The notes below the pieces were generated by a model, which was not told where the DNA came from, did not search any database, and was given only the letters and a program-made list of their open reading frames with translations. A stretch of DNA of 64,000 nucleotides from the NCBI RefSeq assembly GCF_007954585.1, contig NZ_CP042382.1, positions 2,790,001-2,854,000 of the forward strand, given 5' to 3'. A program made the translations under genes and the position numbers. This DNA comes from Pistricoccus aurantiacus (GTDB taxonomy: Bacteria; Pseudomonadota; Gammaproteobacteria; Pseudomonadales; Halomonadaceae). Shown one piece after another: positions 57,501-64,000 of the stretch (positions within the stretch are counted from its first letter, which is position 1; every line of letters starts with the position of its first letter).

Positions 57501-57667
57501 GCGCCGGCGCGGTCAGCCGCTTTGACATCGGTCTGACCATCGCCACCGGCCTGGGTATCGGCACCTTGTTCACGCTGTTCGTGCTGCCGGCGTTTTATGT
57601 CTTGCTGGCGCGGGATCATCACAGCAGCTCGAAGGACACCGCAAGCGCGACGGTTACCGAAACCTAA
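54599..57667 (+). CDS. RND multidrug-type efflux permease (HAE1 family)
   Basis: This 1022-residue inner-membrane proton-driven pump of the AcrB type has FIQRPVLATVVSLLILLMG at the N-terminus, two large periplasmic loops, twelve predicted membrane helices, and the proton-relay Asp pair in GLVVDDAIIVVENVHRHIE (about 397-415). The second-half motif GVVAKNGILIVEFAN is also typical. Substrates are unknown. It is translationally coupled to the adaptor gene; no outer-membrane factor gene follows, so it presumably uses a TolC/OprM-type channel encoded elsewhere. Confidence 0.95.
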   Translation: MKFTDIFIQRPVLATVVSLLILLMGLRAAMDMEIRQYPELENTVITVSTAYPGASSELIQGFVTQPLQQAIAEAEGIDYMESSSIQGASTITVTMELNYDANAALAEIQAKVASQRSVLPEAAESPVIESSTGSTTALMYLAFYTESMPVPQITDYLTRVVQPKLQALSGVAKARLFGQRYAMRIWLDPRRMASLKVSPQQVIDVLARNNYQAGVGQTKSEFVAINLTSSTDISDPDLFEEIVVRNDGGNLIRLRDIARTKLGAESYDSTAWYSGTPASFMAIEQAPGANPLDVARAVQQTMPEIRAQLPGELKAVVPYDASEFIEDSINEVIKTLLEALLIVLVVIFLTLGSFRAALVPAVAVPLSLVGGAFVMLVLGFSLNLLTLLSMVLAIGLVVDDAIIVVENVHRHIERGESRYEAAIHGAREMAIPIIAMTTTLIAVYAPIGFMGGLVGSLFTEFAFTLAGAVLISGIIALTLSPMLSGKVLKESGKSSRFENAVESTFTKLADGYRSLLTLTLQTVWVPVAFAVIVLLSIYFMFITSQNELAPTEDQGIIFFQGTAPQTATLDYLKRNATQIQNGLEKVDGYHESFMILGGTSADTIFGGFKMKPWSQRDVSQMEVMPNVQETLSDVTGLQTAAFPRPSLPGSSGGLPIQFVITTGNSYEELDAVASELLGKAMQSGNFVFLRKTIEIDRPTTNIDVDRDRVADLGLTMQDIGQALSTLLGEGYVNRFSMEGRSYKVIPQVQQEFRLDASMIDDYYIETPSGDQVSLGSLINLEDHVEPSKRTQFQQLNSVTLEGVPLPGVALGDALGWLNETAAQSLAPAYSIDYKGVSRQLMEQGGALILTFFLSLLVIYLVLAAQFESWRDPLIILVSVPMSVAGAMAFITLGVATMNIYTQVGLITLIGVVAKNGILIVEFANLLQKDRKLDKHDAVIEAAAIRLRPIFMTSVALIVAMVPLLIATGAGAVSRFDIGLTIATGLGIGTLFTLFVLPAFYVLLARDHHSSSKDTASATVTET

Positions 57668-57675
57668 CCAATAAG

Positions 57676-57703
57676 AACAGATCTTGTTGCAAGCTGTTTT
57701 TTT
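57676..57703 (+). terminator. Intrinsic terminator of the RND operon
   Basis: AACAG (57676-57680) pairs with CTGTT (57694-57698), with CTTG-TTG-CAAG (57683-57693) stacked above a two-base bulge, running into a tract of seven T to 57703. It lies nine bases after the permease stop. Confidence 0.75.
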
Positions 57704-57862
57704 GAAACAAGATTTCACAAACAGATGCATCATAAGCCGTTGCCAGGGCAAATGGCTGACGGCATTATCCTGCGTTAACGAAACCTGCATGGACACGCTC
57801 TCCCCGGCTGCTTATCATCGGTGAGCCTTGCGCCCCGCACGCCTCAAAGGAATATGTGATTC

Positions 57863-58693
57863 ATGTTCACTCGATGTCTATTACCCATCACCTTCATCAG
57901 CCTGGCATTGCTGGGAGGCTGCGGCGCGCTAACGCAGCAGCGTGATGCGACGCTTGCCACGTCTTCTCAGCTCGATGCACGTTTCGCCGAGTTGGAACAG
58001 ACCCTGAGCCAGCGCTTTGAAAATGAGCAGGCAGAAGAAACTGCCTGGCAACGCCGCCAGGATCGCCTGGGCGAAGAACTACAGCGTATCGATGCTCGAA
58101 TGAAAGGGCTGCGTGCGGAGATTGCACGTCTTCATCAGACGCCCAAGGTCCAGGCACCGGTTCGCGATATGGATGTTCCCGAGGAGTTGCGTAACAAGAC
58201 GCTGCTAGGCAGCTCGGAATGGGTTGGCTTGCCCACCGTTGGTACCTACCTGCAGGCACGCATCGATTCCGGGGCGGAAACCTCTTCATTGTCCGCGACG
58301 GATATCACCGAATTCGAGCGGGACGGCGAAAACTGGGTGCGTTTCAAGCTGGCGCTGGAAAAAGAAGACGAAGCGATCGAACAGGTACAAGAAAAATCCA
58401 TCGAGGCGCCTATCGAGCGTCGTGTGCGTATTCTGCAATCCACCGGCGAGGAATCCCGCCCGGTCGTCAGCCTGCCGATGACCCTAGGTTCCATCAGCCA
58501 GAACGTGGAATTCACCCTCAACGATCGTCGGCATCTGAGCCATCCGGTGCTGCTGGGTCGTAATTTCATGAGAGATATCGCCATTATCGACGTGGCGGAA
58601 AAATATCGTCATCCAAGGCCGGAGTTTCCCGGCGGCGAGCCGTCGGAAGTCGCCAAGGCGGATGAAGTGGCCAATGGCAAGAACAGCGACTAG
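57863..58693 (+). CDS. Lipoprotein with RimK-associated retropepsin-like (ATP-dependent zinc protease) domain
   Basis: This 276-residue predicted lipoprotein (lipobox LLGGC, Cys near 20) carries a periplasmic coiled coil (about 25-95, with RFAELEQTLSQRFENEQAEE; landmark LEQTLSQRFENEQ) and a C-terminal retropepsin-like domain (about 115-255). That domain contains the aspartic-protease-type motif ARIDSGAETSSLSATDI (Asp near 135), VSLPMTLG and HPVLLGRNFMRDIAIIDV, all features of the Pfam family labelled putative ATP-dependent zinc protease. The acidic tail ends in KNSD. It is the first gene of a module with an inactive-transglutaminase membrane protein (33 bases downstream) and an ATP-grasp ligase. 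It may process or sense a peptide made by that ligase; this is inference. Confidence 0.88.
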   Translation: MFTRCLLPITFISLALLGGCGALTQQRDATLATSSQLDARFAELEQTLSQRFENEQAEETAWQRRQDRLGEELQRIDARMKGLRAEIARLHQTPKVQAPVRDMDVPEELRNKTLLGSSEWVGLPTVGTYLQARIDSGAETSSLSATDITEFERDGENWVRFKLALEKEDEAIEQVQEKSIEAPIERRVRILQSTGEESRPVVSLPMTLGSISQNVEFTLNDRRHLSHPVLLGRNFMRDIAIIDVAEKYRHPRPEFPGGEPSEVAKADEVANGKNSD

Positions 58694-58726
58694 TTCTCGC
58701 TCATCGCCCCCTTTCAAGGAGTATTG

Positions 58727-60232
58727 ATGTCCCGCCTACCCTTTTATCTATTGACCGGCCTCTTGATCGTGGCCGGTATTGCCTTGAGCATTCATCGTCA
58801 CGTGGAATTCGAGGTTCCCTGGACCCCCGGGGAAAAACGTCAGGTATGGGAAGTCGAAGCCCAGGTCGATTTCGTTGGCCAGGGTGATCCCGTGATCGTC
58901 GATATGGCCTTGCCCGGCCCTCAGCAGGGCTACCGGTTATTGACGGAAAACACCGCTTCTTCAGGGTTTGGCCTGTCGTTCCTCGAAGATGAGCGAGGGC
59001 GGCGCGCTCAGTGGTCGATCAGGGAAGCCAGTGGTCCGCAGCAGCTTTACTACTCCGCCCAGATGCTCGTCGCGCCTCAGGCAAAAAGGCCCGACACGCC
59101 ACCTCCGAAGCTGAAGAAGCTTGTCTGGGAGCCGCCTTTCGACGCCGCCGCCAAGCAGGTGATCGAGCGAGCGCATCAGCGCTCTGCGGATGCCTATACC
59201 TTTGCTCGAGAATTGATTCGCGACTTCACCGGTGACCGTCAGGGCGAGAACGTCCGCCTGCTGCTGACCCAGTTCGAACAGGTGCCGTTGCTGGTCAAAC
59301 TGCTCAACGAGGCCGGGGTCCATGCGCGCCAGGTCAGTGGTCTGCTGCTGGAGGACGGGCGGCGCCGCCAGAGCCTGACCAGCTGGCTGCAAGTCTATAA
59401 CGCCAAGGGTGACTGGGTGCTGTTCAACCCCTATACCGGGGAACAGGGTCGTCCGGAAAACCTGCTGCTCTGGGAAGATCGTGGCGAAGCGGTGCTGGAC
59501 GTCGAAGGCGGCAGCAACTCACGAGTCTACTTTTCGATGATCGAGCACAACCAGCCTGCGGCGGCGGCGGTTCGCAATCAGCTTTCGAACGATACGCTGC
59601 TGAATTTCTCGATTCATAGTCTACCCCTTGAAGATCAGGCGCTGTTCCAGACCATCCTGCTGATTCCGATCGGCGCGCTGATGGTGGTCTTTCTGCGGGT
59701 ACTGGTTGGCATCAAGACCTCTGGTACCTTCATGCCGGTACTGATCGCTCTGGCGTTCATTCAGACCACGCTGCTCACCGGCTTGATTGGCTTCCTGCTG
59801 GTAGTGGCGGTGGGGCTGGTCATTCGTAACTATCTTTCGTATCTCAATTTGCTGCTTGTGGCCCGGGTGTCGGCGGTCATCATCACGGTCATCGCCATCA
59901 TTGCGATATTCTCGGTGCTGTCCTACCGATTCGGACTGAACGCGGGGCTGACCATCACCTTTTTCCCGATGATCATTCTTGCCTGGACCATCGAGCGCAT
60001 GTCGATCCTCTGGGAGGAGGAAGGTCCCAAGGAAGTACTGATTCAAGGCGGCGGCAGCCTGCTTACTGCCGTACTTGCCTATCTGGCGATGAACAATCCC
60101 TGGGTGCGTCATATCACCTTCAACTTTCTCGGGGTTCAGCTGATCCTTCTGGCGTTGATTCTGCTGCTGGGCAACTACACGGGTTACCGTCTGCTCGAGC
60201 TCAAGCGTTTCAAGCCGGTCACGGAGAGCTAG
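58727..60232 (+). CDS. Inactive transglutaminase fused to seven-helix membrane domain
   Basis: This 501-residue protein has an N-terminal membrane anchor (about 5-22), a periplasmic region (about 30-300) with a transglutaminase-like fold (AYTFARELIRDFTGD to WVLFNPYTGEQG), and a C-terminal membrane domain of about seven helices (from about 305). The catalytic Cys-His-Asp triad is not apparent: no Cys in the expected helix start, SLTSWLQVYN where HAW is usual, and FNP for VDP, so the fold probably binds rather than cleaves peptides. I chose ATG 58727, five bases after AAGGAG. The gene is separated by three bases from the ATP-grasp gene. Confidence 0.88.
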   Translation: MSRLPFYLLTGLLIVAGIALSIHRHVEFEVPWTPGEKRQVWEVEAQVDFVGQGDPVIVDMALPGPQQGYRLLTENTASSGFGLSFLEDERGRRAQWSIREASGPQQLYYSAQMLVAPQAKRPDTPPPKLKKLVWEPPFDAAAKQVIERAHQRSADAYTFARELIRDFTGDRQGENVRLLLTQFEQVPLLVKLLNEAGVHARQVSGLLLEDGRRRQSLTSWLQVYNAKGDWVLFNPYTGEQGRPENLLLWEDRGEAVLDVEGGSNSRVYFSMIEHNQPAAAAVRNQLSNDTLLNFSIHSLPLEDQALFQTILLIPIGALMVVFLRVLVGIKTSGTFMPVLIALAFIQTTLLTGLIGFLLVVAVGLVIRNYLSYLNLLLVARVSAVIITVIAIIAIFSVLSYRFGLNAGLTITFFPMIILAWTIERMSILWEEEGPKEVLIQGGGSLLTAVLAYLAMNNPWVRHITFNFLGVQLILLALILLLGNYTGYRLLELKRFKPVTES

Positions 60233-60235
60233 GCC

Positions 60236-61279
60236 ATGGGAATCTTGCTCAACAATAGCTGGACCTCGCCCAAGAAGCTGAAGACCAAGGGCATCATCGG
60301 CATGAACCGGCGCAATATCCGCTACATCGGCCGTTACAACGATCGCCACCTTTATCCCTTGGTGGACGACAAGCTCAAGACCAAGCTGCTGGCGCATGAG
60401 TACGGCATTACCACGCCGGCATTGATTGGCACCGTCACCACCCAATTTCATGTCAAACATATCACCACGATGGTGGCAGGCCATGGCGGGTTCGTGATCA
60501 AGCCCGCCAAGGGCAGTGGCGGCAAGGGCATCCTGGTGATCGATCATGTGGATGGCGATGCCTATGTCAAGCCCAGCGGCCATCATCTTGGCCGCGAGGA
60601 TATCGAGCGCCACGTGTCCAACATCCTTTCAGGGCTTTATTCTCTGGGCGGGTCGCCGGACGTGGCGGTCATCGAGGCGCTGATCAACTTCGACGAGAGC
60701 CTGAGCGAATATACCTACGAAGGCGTGCCGGATATCCGGGTCATCGTCTTTCAGGGCTATCCGGTCATGGCCATGATGCGCCTGTCCACCGCCGCCTCAG
60801 ACGGCAAGGCCAACCTTCATCAGGGAGCGGTGGGGGTAGGACTGGATATCGCCAGCGGCTGGGCCCTGCGCGGCGTTCAGTTCGACCGCTCCCGCCAGGA
60901 TCACCCGGATACCGGCCACGATCTGGCCAGTCTACATATCCATGGCTGGACGACTCTTCTCGAACTCGCCGCGAGCTGTTATGAAATGACCGGGCTTGGC
61001 TATCTGGGCACCGATATGGTGCTCGATCGAGATCATGGCCCCATGCTGCTGGAGCTCAACGCCCGCCCGGGGCTCGCCATTCAGATGGCCAACGGCGAAG
61101 GGTTGCGCCCGCGCCTCGACCTGATCGAACGTCAGACCGAGTCGCGCAGCCCCGTCGAGCGGGTCGCTTTCGCCCAGCGGCATTTCGCCCGTCGTGGTGA
61201 ACTGGAGGTGACATCATCGGCACCCGCGACGGCAGAGTTGGCGCAAACGGCGTTTTCGAGTCCCGGGAACAGTCTCTGA
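60236..61279 (+). CDS. Alpha-L-glutamate ligase-like ATP-grasp protein
   Basis: This 347-residue ATP-grasp enzyme related to RimK catalyses, by family, ATP-dependent amide (peptide) bond formation through an acyl phosphate. It has an N-terminal domain with GIMGMNRRNIRYI-like GMNRRNIRYIGRYN, the glycine-rich ATP loop VIKPAKGSGGKGILVI (about 89-104), the ATP-binding VIEALINFDES region, and the metal-binding LLELNARPGLAIQMANGEG (about 274-292). No substrate is assigned. It completes the module with the retropepsin-like lipoprotein and the inactive-transglutaminase membrane protein. A cytoplasmic ligase with envelope partners suggests a product made inside and handled in the periplasm; that is inference. 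Confidence 0.9.
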   Translation: MGILLNNSWTSPKKLKTKGIIGMNRRNIRYIGRYNDRHLYPLVDDKLKTKLLAHEYGITTPALIGTVTTQFHVKHITTMVAGHGGFVIKPAKGSGGKGILVIDHVDGDAYVKPSGHHLGREDIERHVSNILSGLYSLGGSPDVAVIEALINFDESLSEYTYEGVPDIRVIVFQGYPVMAMMRLSTAASDGKANLHQGAVGVGLDIASGWALRGVQFDRSRQDHPDTGHDLASLHIHGWTTLLELAASCYEMTGLGYLGTDMVLDRDHGPMLLELNARPGLAIQMANGEGLRPRLDLIERQTESRSPVERVAFAQRHFARRGELEVTSSAPATAELAQTAFSSPGNSL

Positions 61280-61313
61280 TAGACTGGCGCTTTAGTTCGA
61301 CGATTCGGTCATC

Positions 61314-61796
61314 ATGCCCATTCAAGATCTGCTAGCTCAAGCGCAGCGCCAATGCATCGAGAACGGGGCTCGTCTTACGCCGATTCGCCTGCGGGTGCTG
61401 GAAATAATTGCGACGGCCAGCGGCGGACTCAAGGCCTATGATCTCCTTGACCGACTGGCGCTGGAACATTCCGCCGCGCGTCCGCCCACGGTGTACCGAG
61501 CGCTGGATTTCTTGATCGAACAAGGTCTGGTGCACCGCATCGAATCTCTCAACGCCTACGTGGCCTGCCCTTGGCCGGCACACCGCCACGGGTTTCAGCT
61601 ATTGATCTGTCGCCGCTGCGGTCGGGTCGAGGAATTGCATCTGGACGATATCAACGTGCAGTTGGCAGCTCGGGCCAGAGATCTGGGGTTTCAGGTCGAG
61701 CGACAAACCATCGAGTTGCTCGGCTGCTGCGACGGCTGTCTTGTCCAGGCGCCCTCTTCGGCTAGGGATTCCGAAAAGCCTGGAGATGAATCATGA
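61314..61796 (+). CDS. Fur-family transcriptional regulator, probable Zur
   Basis: This 160-residue protein has the Fur fold: an N-terminal winged HTH (about 1-85, LTPIRLRVLEIIATASGG and RPPTVYRALDFLIEQGLVHRIES; landmark RPPTVYRALDFLIEQGLV) and a C-terminal dimerisation domain with two Cys pairs, CRRCG and CCDGC, forming the structural zinc site, plus HRHGFQLLIC. The pattern fits Zur (zinc uptake regulator) better than Fur, which has a longer His-rich C-terminus. Its stop overlaps hisI (ATGA). I found no clear zur box immediately upstream. Zinc sensing is by family inference. Confidence 0.85.
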   Translation: MPIQDLLAQAQRQCIENGARLTPIRLRVLEIIATASGGLKAYDLLDRLALEHSAARPPTVYRALDFLIEQGLVHRIESLNAYVACPWPAHRHGFQLLICRRCGRVEELHLDDINVQLAARARDLGFQVERQTIELLGCCDGCLVQAPSSARDSEKPGDES

Positions 61797-62233
61797 GTGA
61801 ACTATTCAAGCAGCTAGAGGGTGTACCACTCGGTACCGTCAAGCCATCAAGCGAGATACTGGATTCCATTGCCTGGAACGAGGCAGGACTGATACCTGCC
61901 ATCGCCCAACAAGCCGAAAGCTTAGAGGTCTTGATGATGGCCTGGATGAATCGCGAGGCGCTTGAAGAAACCTTGCGCACCGGTCGTGTCTGCTACTGGT
62001 CCCGTTCCCGAGGCAAGCTCTGGCGCAAGGGCGAATCCTCCGGCCAAGTGCAGCGCCTGAAAGCCGCCTACCTGGATTGCGACGGAGATACCCTGCTGCT
62101 CAATGTCGAACAGACCGGCCCCGCATGCCATAGCGGGCGGCGCAGCTGCTTCTATGTGGCGCTAGGCAAAGACGAAGCTACCGTCATCAGCGATCCGCTA
62201 ATCGACCCGGCGATACTTTACGCCAAGCGCTGA
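61793..62233 (+). CDS. hisI: Phosphoribosyl-AMP cyclohydrolase HisI
   Basis: This 146-residue zinc enzyme opens the adenine ring of PR-AMP, the third step of histidine synthesis. It has [36 protein letters not shown] and the metal-binding [11 protein letters not shown] with the Cys pair in [11 protein letters not shown] (three cysteine ligands as in characterised HisI). It is a monofunctional protein without the HisE domain. Being translationally coupled to a Zur-like regulator rather than in a his operon suggests a special zinc-starvation role; some Zur regulons contain HisI paralogues. Whether another hisI exists is unknown. Confidence 0.94.
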   Translation: MSELFKQLEGVPLGTVKPSSEILDSIAWNEAGLIPAIAQQAESLEVLMMAWMNREALEETLRTGRVCYWSRSRGKLWRKGESSGQVQRLKAAYLDCDGDTLLLNVEQTGPACHSGRRSCFYVALGKDEATVISDPLIDPAILYAKR

Positions 62234-62520
62234 TGCTGATGAAGCTTCGACCGCTTGCAGCAAAACTGCTCAGTTGGCCCTTGATCGGTCTGATCAAGCT
62301 TTATCAATACGCTATCAGCCCGCTGCTGGGGCCGCGCTGTCGATTCTGGCCCAGCTGTTCCCACTATGCGCTGGAAGCCATTCAGGTGCATGGCCCAGTC
62401 AGGGGAAGCTGGCTGGCGCTCAAGCGTTTTTCCAAGTGCCAGCCCTGGCACGAAGGCGGCATCGATCCGGTGCCGGGCGGACCCAGCGAGAAGATGTGCC
62501 GCGATGAGGATTTCCGGTAA
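62233..62520 (+). CDS. yidD: Membrane protein insertion efficiency factor YidD
   Basis: This 95-residue protein belongs to the YidD family, which helps YidC-dependent membrane protein insertion. The signature region [36 protein letters not shown] and [13 protein letters not shown], with three conserved cysteines, is intact, with an amphipathic N-terminus. ATG 62233 overlaps the hisI stop. In most gammaproteobacteria yidD sits between rnpA and yidC near oriC; here it is in a regulator-hisI operon instead. Confidence 0.95.
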   Translation: MLMKLRPLAAKLLSWPLIGLIKLYQYAISPLLGPRCRFWPSCSHYALEAIQVHGPVRGSWLALKRFSKCQPWHEGGIDPVPGGPSEKMCRDEDFR

Positions 62521-62529
62521 GTCTGAGTG

Positions 62530-62958
62530 CTAAGCCGCTTCGCTTCTGGCTACCCGATAGATACGTTCGAGCATGGCGTGCAGCCCATTGCTGCGAGTTG
62601 GAGAGAGATGCTTATCCAGCCCCAGGTCCGCCAGGAAGCTAGGCTCGGTACTGGTGATTTCCGCCGGCGTACGCTGGTTATAGATACGCATCAACACCGC
62701 AATCAGCCCGGAAACGATGGCCGCATCGGACGTGGCATCGAAATGCAGGCGACCATTCTCCAGATGATGGTGCATCCAGACGTTGGACTGGCAGCCCTGA
62801 ATCTTCAATTCGTCGATTTGCCATTCTTCCGGGAACGTTGGCAGTTGCTTGCCCATGTCGATAATGTACTGGTAGCGATCCATCCAGTTATCGAACATCT
62901 CGAATTCCTCGATCAGCTCCTGCTGCGCCTGTTGTGGCGTGGGTTCGCTTGGGGTCAT
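62530..62958 (-). CDS. SufE-family iron-sulfur sulfur-acceptor protein
   Basis: This 142-residue SufE/CsdE family protein accepts persulfide sulfur from a cysteine desulfurase. The acceptor Cys lies in KIQGCQSNVWMHHHLENG (near residue 55), with WMDRYQYIIDMGKQLP upstream and GLIAVLMRIYNQRTP and FLADLGLDKHLSPTRSNGL following. Length suits SufE or CsdE; no sufS/csdA gene is adjacent. It is convergent with yidD (nine bases between stops). A 7-base inverted repeat lies just upstream of its start. Confidence 0.93.
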   Translation of the reverse strand: MTPSEPTPQQAQQELIEEFEMFDNWMDRYQYIIDMGKQLPTFPEEWQIDELKIQGCQSNVWMHHHLENGRLHFDATSDAAIVSGLIAVLMRIYNQRTPAEITSTEPSFLADLGLDKHLSPTRSNGLHAMLERIYRVARSEAA

Positions 62959-62977
62959 GAGGTCTCCTGATCGGATA

Positions 62978-63001
62978 CGTTATATAGCGAGGATTATAAC
63001 G
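62978..63001. promoter_or_regulatory. Inverted repeat upstream of the sufE gene
   Basis: CGTTATA (62978-62984) and TATAACG (62995-63001) form a perfect inverted repeat separated by 10 bases, 20 bases upstream of the sufE ATG. Spacing fits a DNA-binding dimer site better than an RNA hairpin. It may be an operator for sufE, but no regulator can be named. Confidence 0.45.
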
Positions 63002-63029
63002 ATTAGTCAGTCGCTTTGTCGGGTTTATC

Positions 63030-63112
63030 CTTACCTTTGCTAGTTTTCTCTGGAATTGCCATTCCGTAACGAGCGAACTCAATCATGATGAACCATAATG
63101 GACAAAGGTAAG
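63030..63112. repeat. Widely spaced 10-bp inverted repeat in AT-rich gap
   Basis: CTTACCTTTG (63030-63039) and CAAAGGTAAG (63103-63112) are perfect inverted copies 63 bases apart, in the 291-base gap between sufE and the Nramp-like gene. The gap otherwise holds only AT-rich promoter-like sequence (for example TATTTTTAAAATATAAT near 63150-63165) and no gene. No transposase remnant is visible. Confidence 0.5.
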
Positions 63113-63249
63113 CGCGGATACTCCAGAAGGGACGGGCATGATTCTGCCTATTTTTAAAATATAATCACGTAACAAAAACATGATCATTATTTAAACACTT
63201 TTTTAAAAAACAAGATTCTTACAGCGAAAATTAATAGACGGAAAAAAGA

Positions 63250-64000
63250 ATGGCAAAAATAATTAGCGACACGAATAGCAACACGCGAGGTATTAGCCAT
63301 TACATGCAGATATTAGGCCCCGGTATTTTAGGGGCTGCCGCAGCAATAGGTGGCTCGCATCTAGTGGCCTCTACTCAGGCCGGCGCCAATTTTGGTTGGC
63401 AATTAGTCGGCCTGATTCTTCTAGTCAATGTGCTTAAATACCCTTTTTTTCAGATTGGCGCACGTTACACCATGGCAGCCAACGAGACCTTGATTCAAGG
63501 TTACGATCGTATTGGCCGTGGATTCTTGTATTTATTTACTGCGCTTAATATGGTGGTGTCGGTCATAAGTGTTGCTGGGGTGGCAATGTTATGCGGTAGC
63601 ATATTAGGATTATTTATTGGAGATGATCTTAGCATTACACAACTGAGCATGATAGTGCTGGCAGCCTCCCTGATATTCTTGTTGACTGGCCATTATAAAA
63701 CACTCGATAGAGTGACAAAATGGATCATTGTTGGTCTAGCGGTAGCTACTATCTCTGCTGTGATCATTGCATTCAACAAGGGTGAGGCGGCTCCGCCTGA
63801 TTTCATATCGCCCAGTCCATGGAATTTGGCGTCAGTTGGTTTTCTGGTCGCGCTTATGGGCTGGATGCCAGGGCCCATTGAGCTCTCTACCTGGAACAGT
63901 GTATGGCTTCGCCAGAAGAAAAAATTGAATAGCAGCCTAGACGTAAAAGATGCGCTCGTCGATTTTAACGTAGGCTATGCTACCTCTACCATACTAGCAC
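63250..64000 (+). CDS. Nramp-like divalent metal transporter family protein, 5' part (gene runs off window)
   Basis: From ATG 63250 the frame is open to the window end (250 codons). It is an Nramp-type LeuT-fold membrane protein with helices at about 20-40, 46-66, 88-112, 116-140, 145-165 and 185-205. Helix 1 reads ILGPGILGAAAAIGGSHLVA, so the metal-binding DPGN motif of true Nramp is missing (GGSH instead), although the helix 6 Met-Pro (GWMPGPIE) is kept. Selectivity may therefore differ from Mn/Fe transport. Base composition is far lower in G+C than the rest (20 of 60 in 63601-63660), suggesting acquisition. ATG is preceded by GACGGAAAAAAGA. Confidence 0.78.
   Translation, partial: MAKIISDTNSNTRGISHYMQILGPGILGAAAAIGGSHLVASTQAGANFGWQLVGLILLVNVLKYPFFQIGARYTMAANETLIQGYDRIGRGFLYLFTALNMVVSVISVAGVAMLCGSILGLFIGDDLSITQLSMIVLAASLIFLLTGHYKTLDRVTKWIIVGLAVATISAVIIAFNKGEAAPPDFISPSPWNLASVGFLVALMGWMPGPIELSTWNSVWLRQKKKLNSSLDVKDALVDFNVGYATSTILA

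Noticed and set aside
61280-61313. Zur box upstream of the zur-like gene
   Set aside because: No palindrome resembling GTTATA-TATAAC is present in this short gap; the similar half-sites at 62978-63001 are too far apart and upstream of sufE.
63030-63112. Insertion-sequence remnant
   Set aside because: The 10-base inverted repeats enclose only 63 bases without coding capacity, and no target duplication was seen.

Overview
The window looks like a chromosomal segment of a moderately halophilic gammaproteobacterium, most likely Halomonas or a close relative (Halomonadaceae). The main evidence is a complete ectABC operon (50689-53146) whose three proteins closely match, from memory, those of Halomonas elongata. 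Supporting evidence is the GC-rich coding sequence and the gammaproteobacterial gene orders: ruvC-ruvA-ruvB followed by tolQ-tolR-tolA-tolB-pal-cpoB, and yciK / mupP-ubiG-MTA deaminase / mtnA as in Pseudomonas. I saw no prophage, insertion sequence, CRISPR array, rRNA or tRNA gene.

Layout. 1-14353 is mixed housekeeping metabolism: the uvrB 3' end, a membrane-anchored FMN glutamate-synthase-like protein, class I fumarase, cardiolipin synthase, a HypT-like LysR regulator, NadM, a YihY/BrkB membrane protein, a leucine-type dehydrogenase, a GST, acylphosphatase, and a nucleoside hydrolase / ribokinase / 2-hydroxyacid dehydrogenase operon. 14548-25307 is one long co-directional block: fmdB-aspS-yebC-ruvCAB-tolQRAB-pal-cpoB, covering tRNA charging, Holliday junction processing and envelope constriction. 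25339-31130 holds yciK, a CBS-BON protein, the MTA deaminase-ubiG-mupP operon and divergent mtnA. 31269-41896 holds galU, a nucleotide-sugar dehydrogenase homologue that has lost its catalytic cysteine, sodB, and a three-gene operon of a coiled-coil membrane protein with tamA and tamB, then msrA.

41919-48095 (minus strand) is a dipeptide/oligopeptide ABC importer with a yqaA-type gene at its end. A beta carbonic anhydrase and glutathione reductase follow, divergently. 50409-53146 is the ectoine operon with an AT-rich, palindrome-bearing leader. 53454-57667 is an RND efflux pair without its own outer-membrane channel. 57863-61279 is a conserved but poorly understood three-gene module: a lipoprotein with a retropepsin-like domain, an inactive transglutaminase fused to a membrane domain, and an ATP-grasp ligase. 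61314-62520 is a tight Zur-like regulator / hisI / yidD operon, with sufE convergent to it. The window ends inside an AT-rich Nramp-like transporter gene that lacks the usual metal-binding DPGN motif.

The strongest candidates for unexplored biology are the ATP-grasp / retropepsin / inactive transglutaminase module, the coiled-coil partner of TamAB, the active-site-less dehydrogenase next to galU, and two non-coding structures: the nested repeat element between aspS and yebC, and a five-copy 14-bp repeat in front of ruvA.
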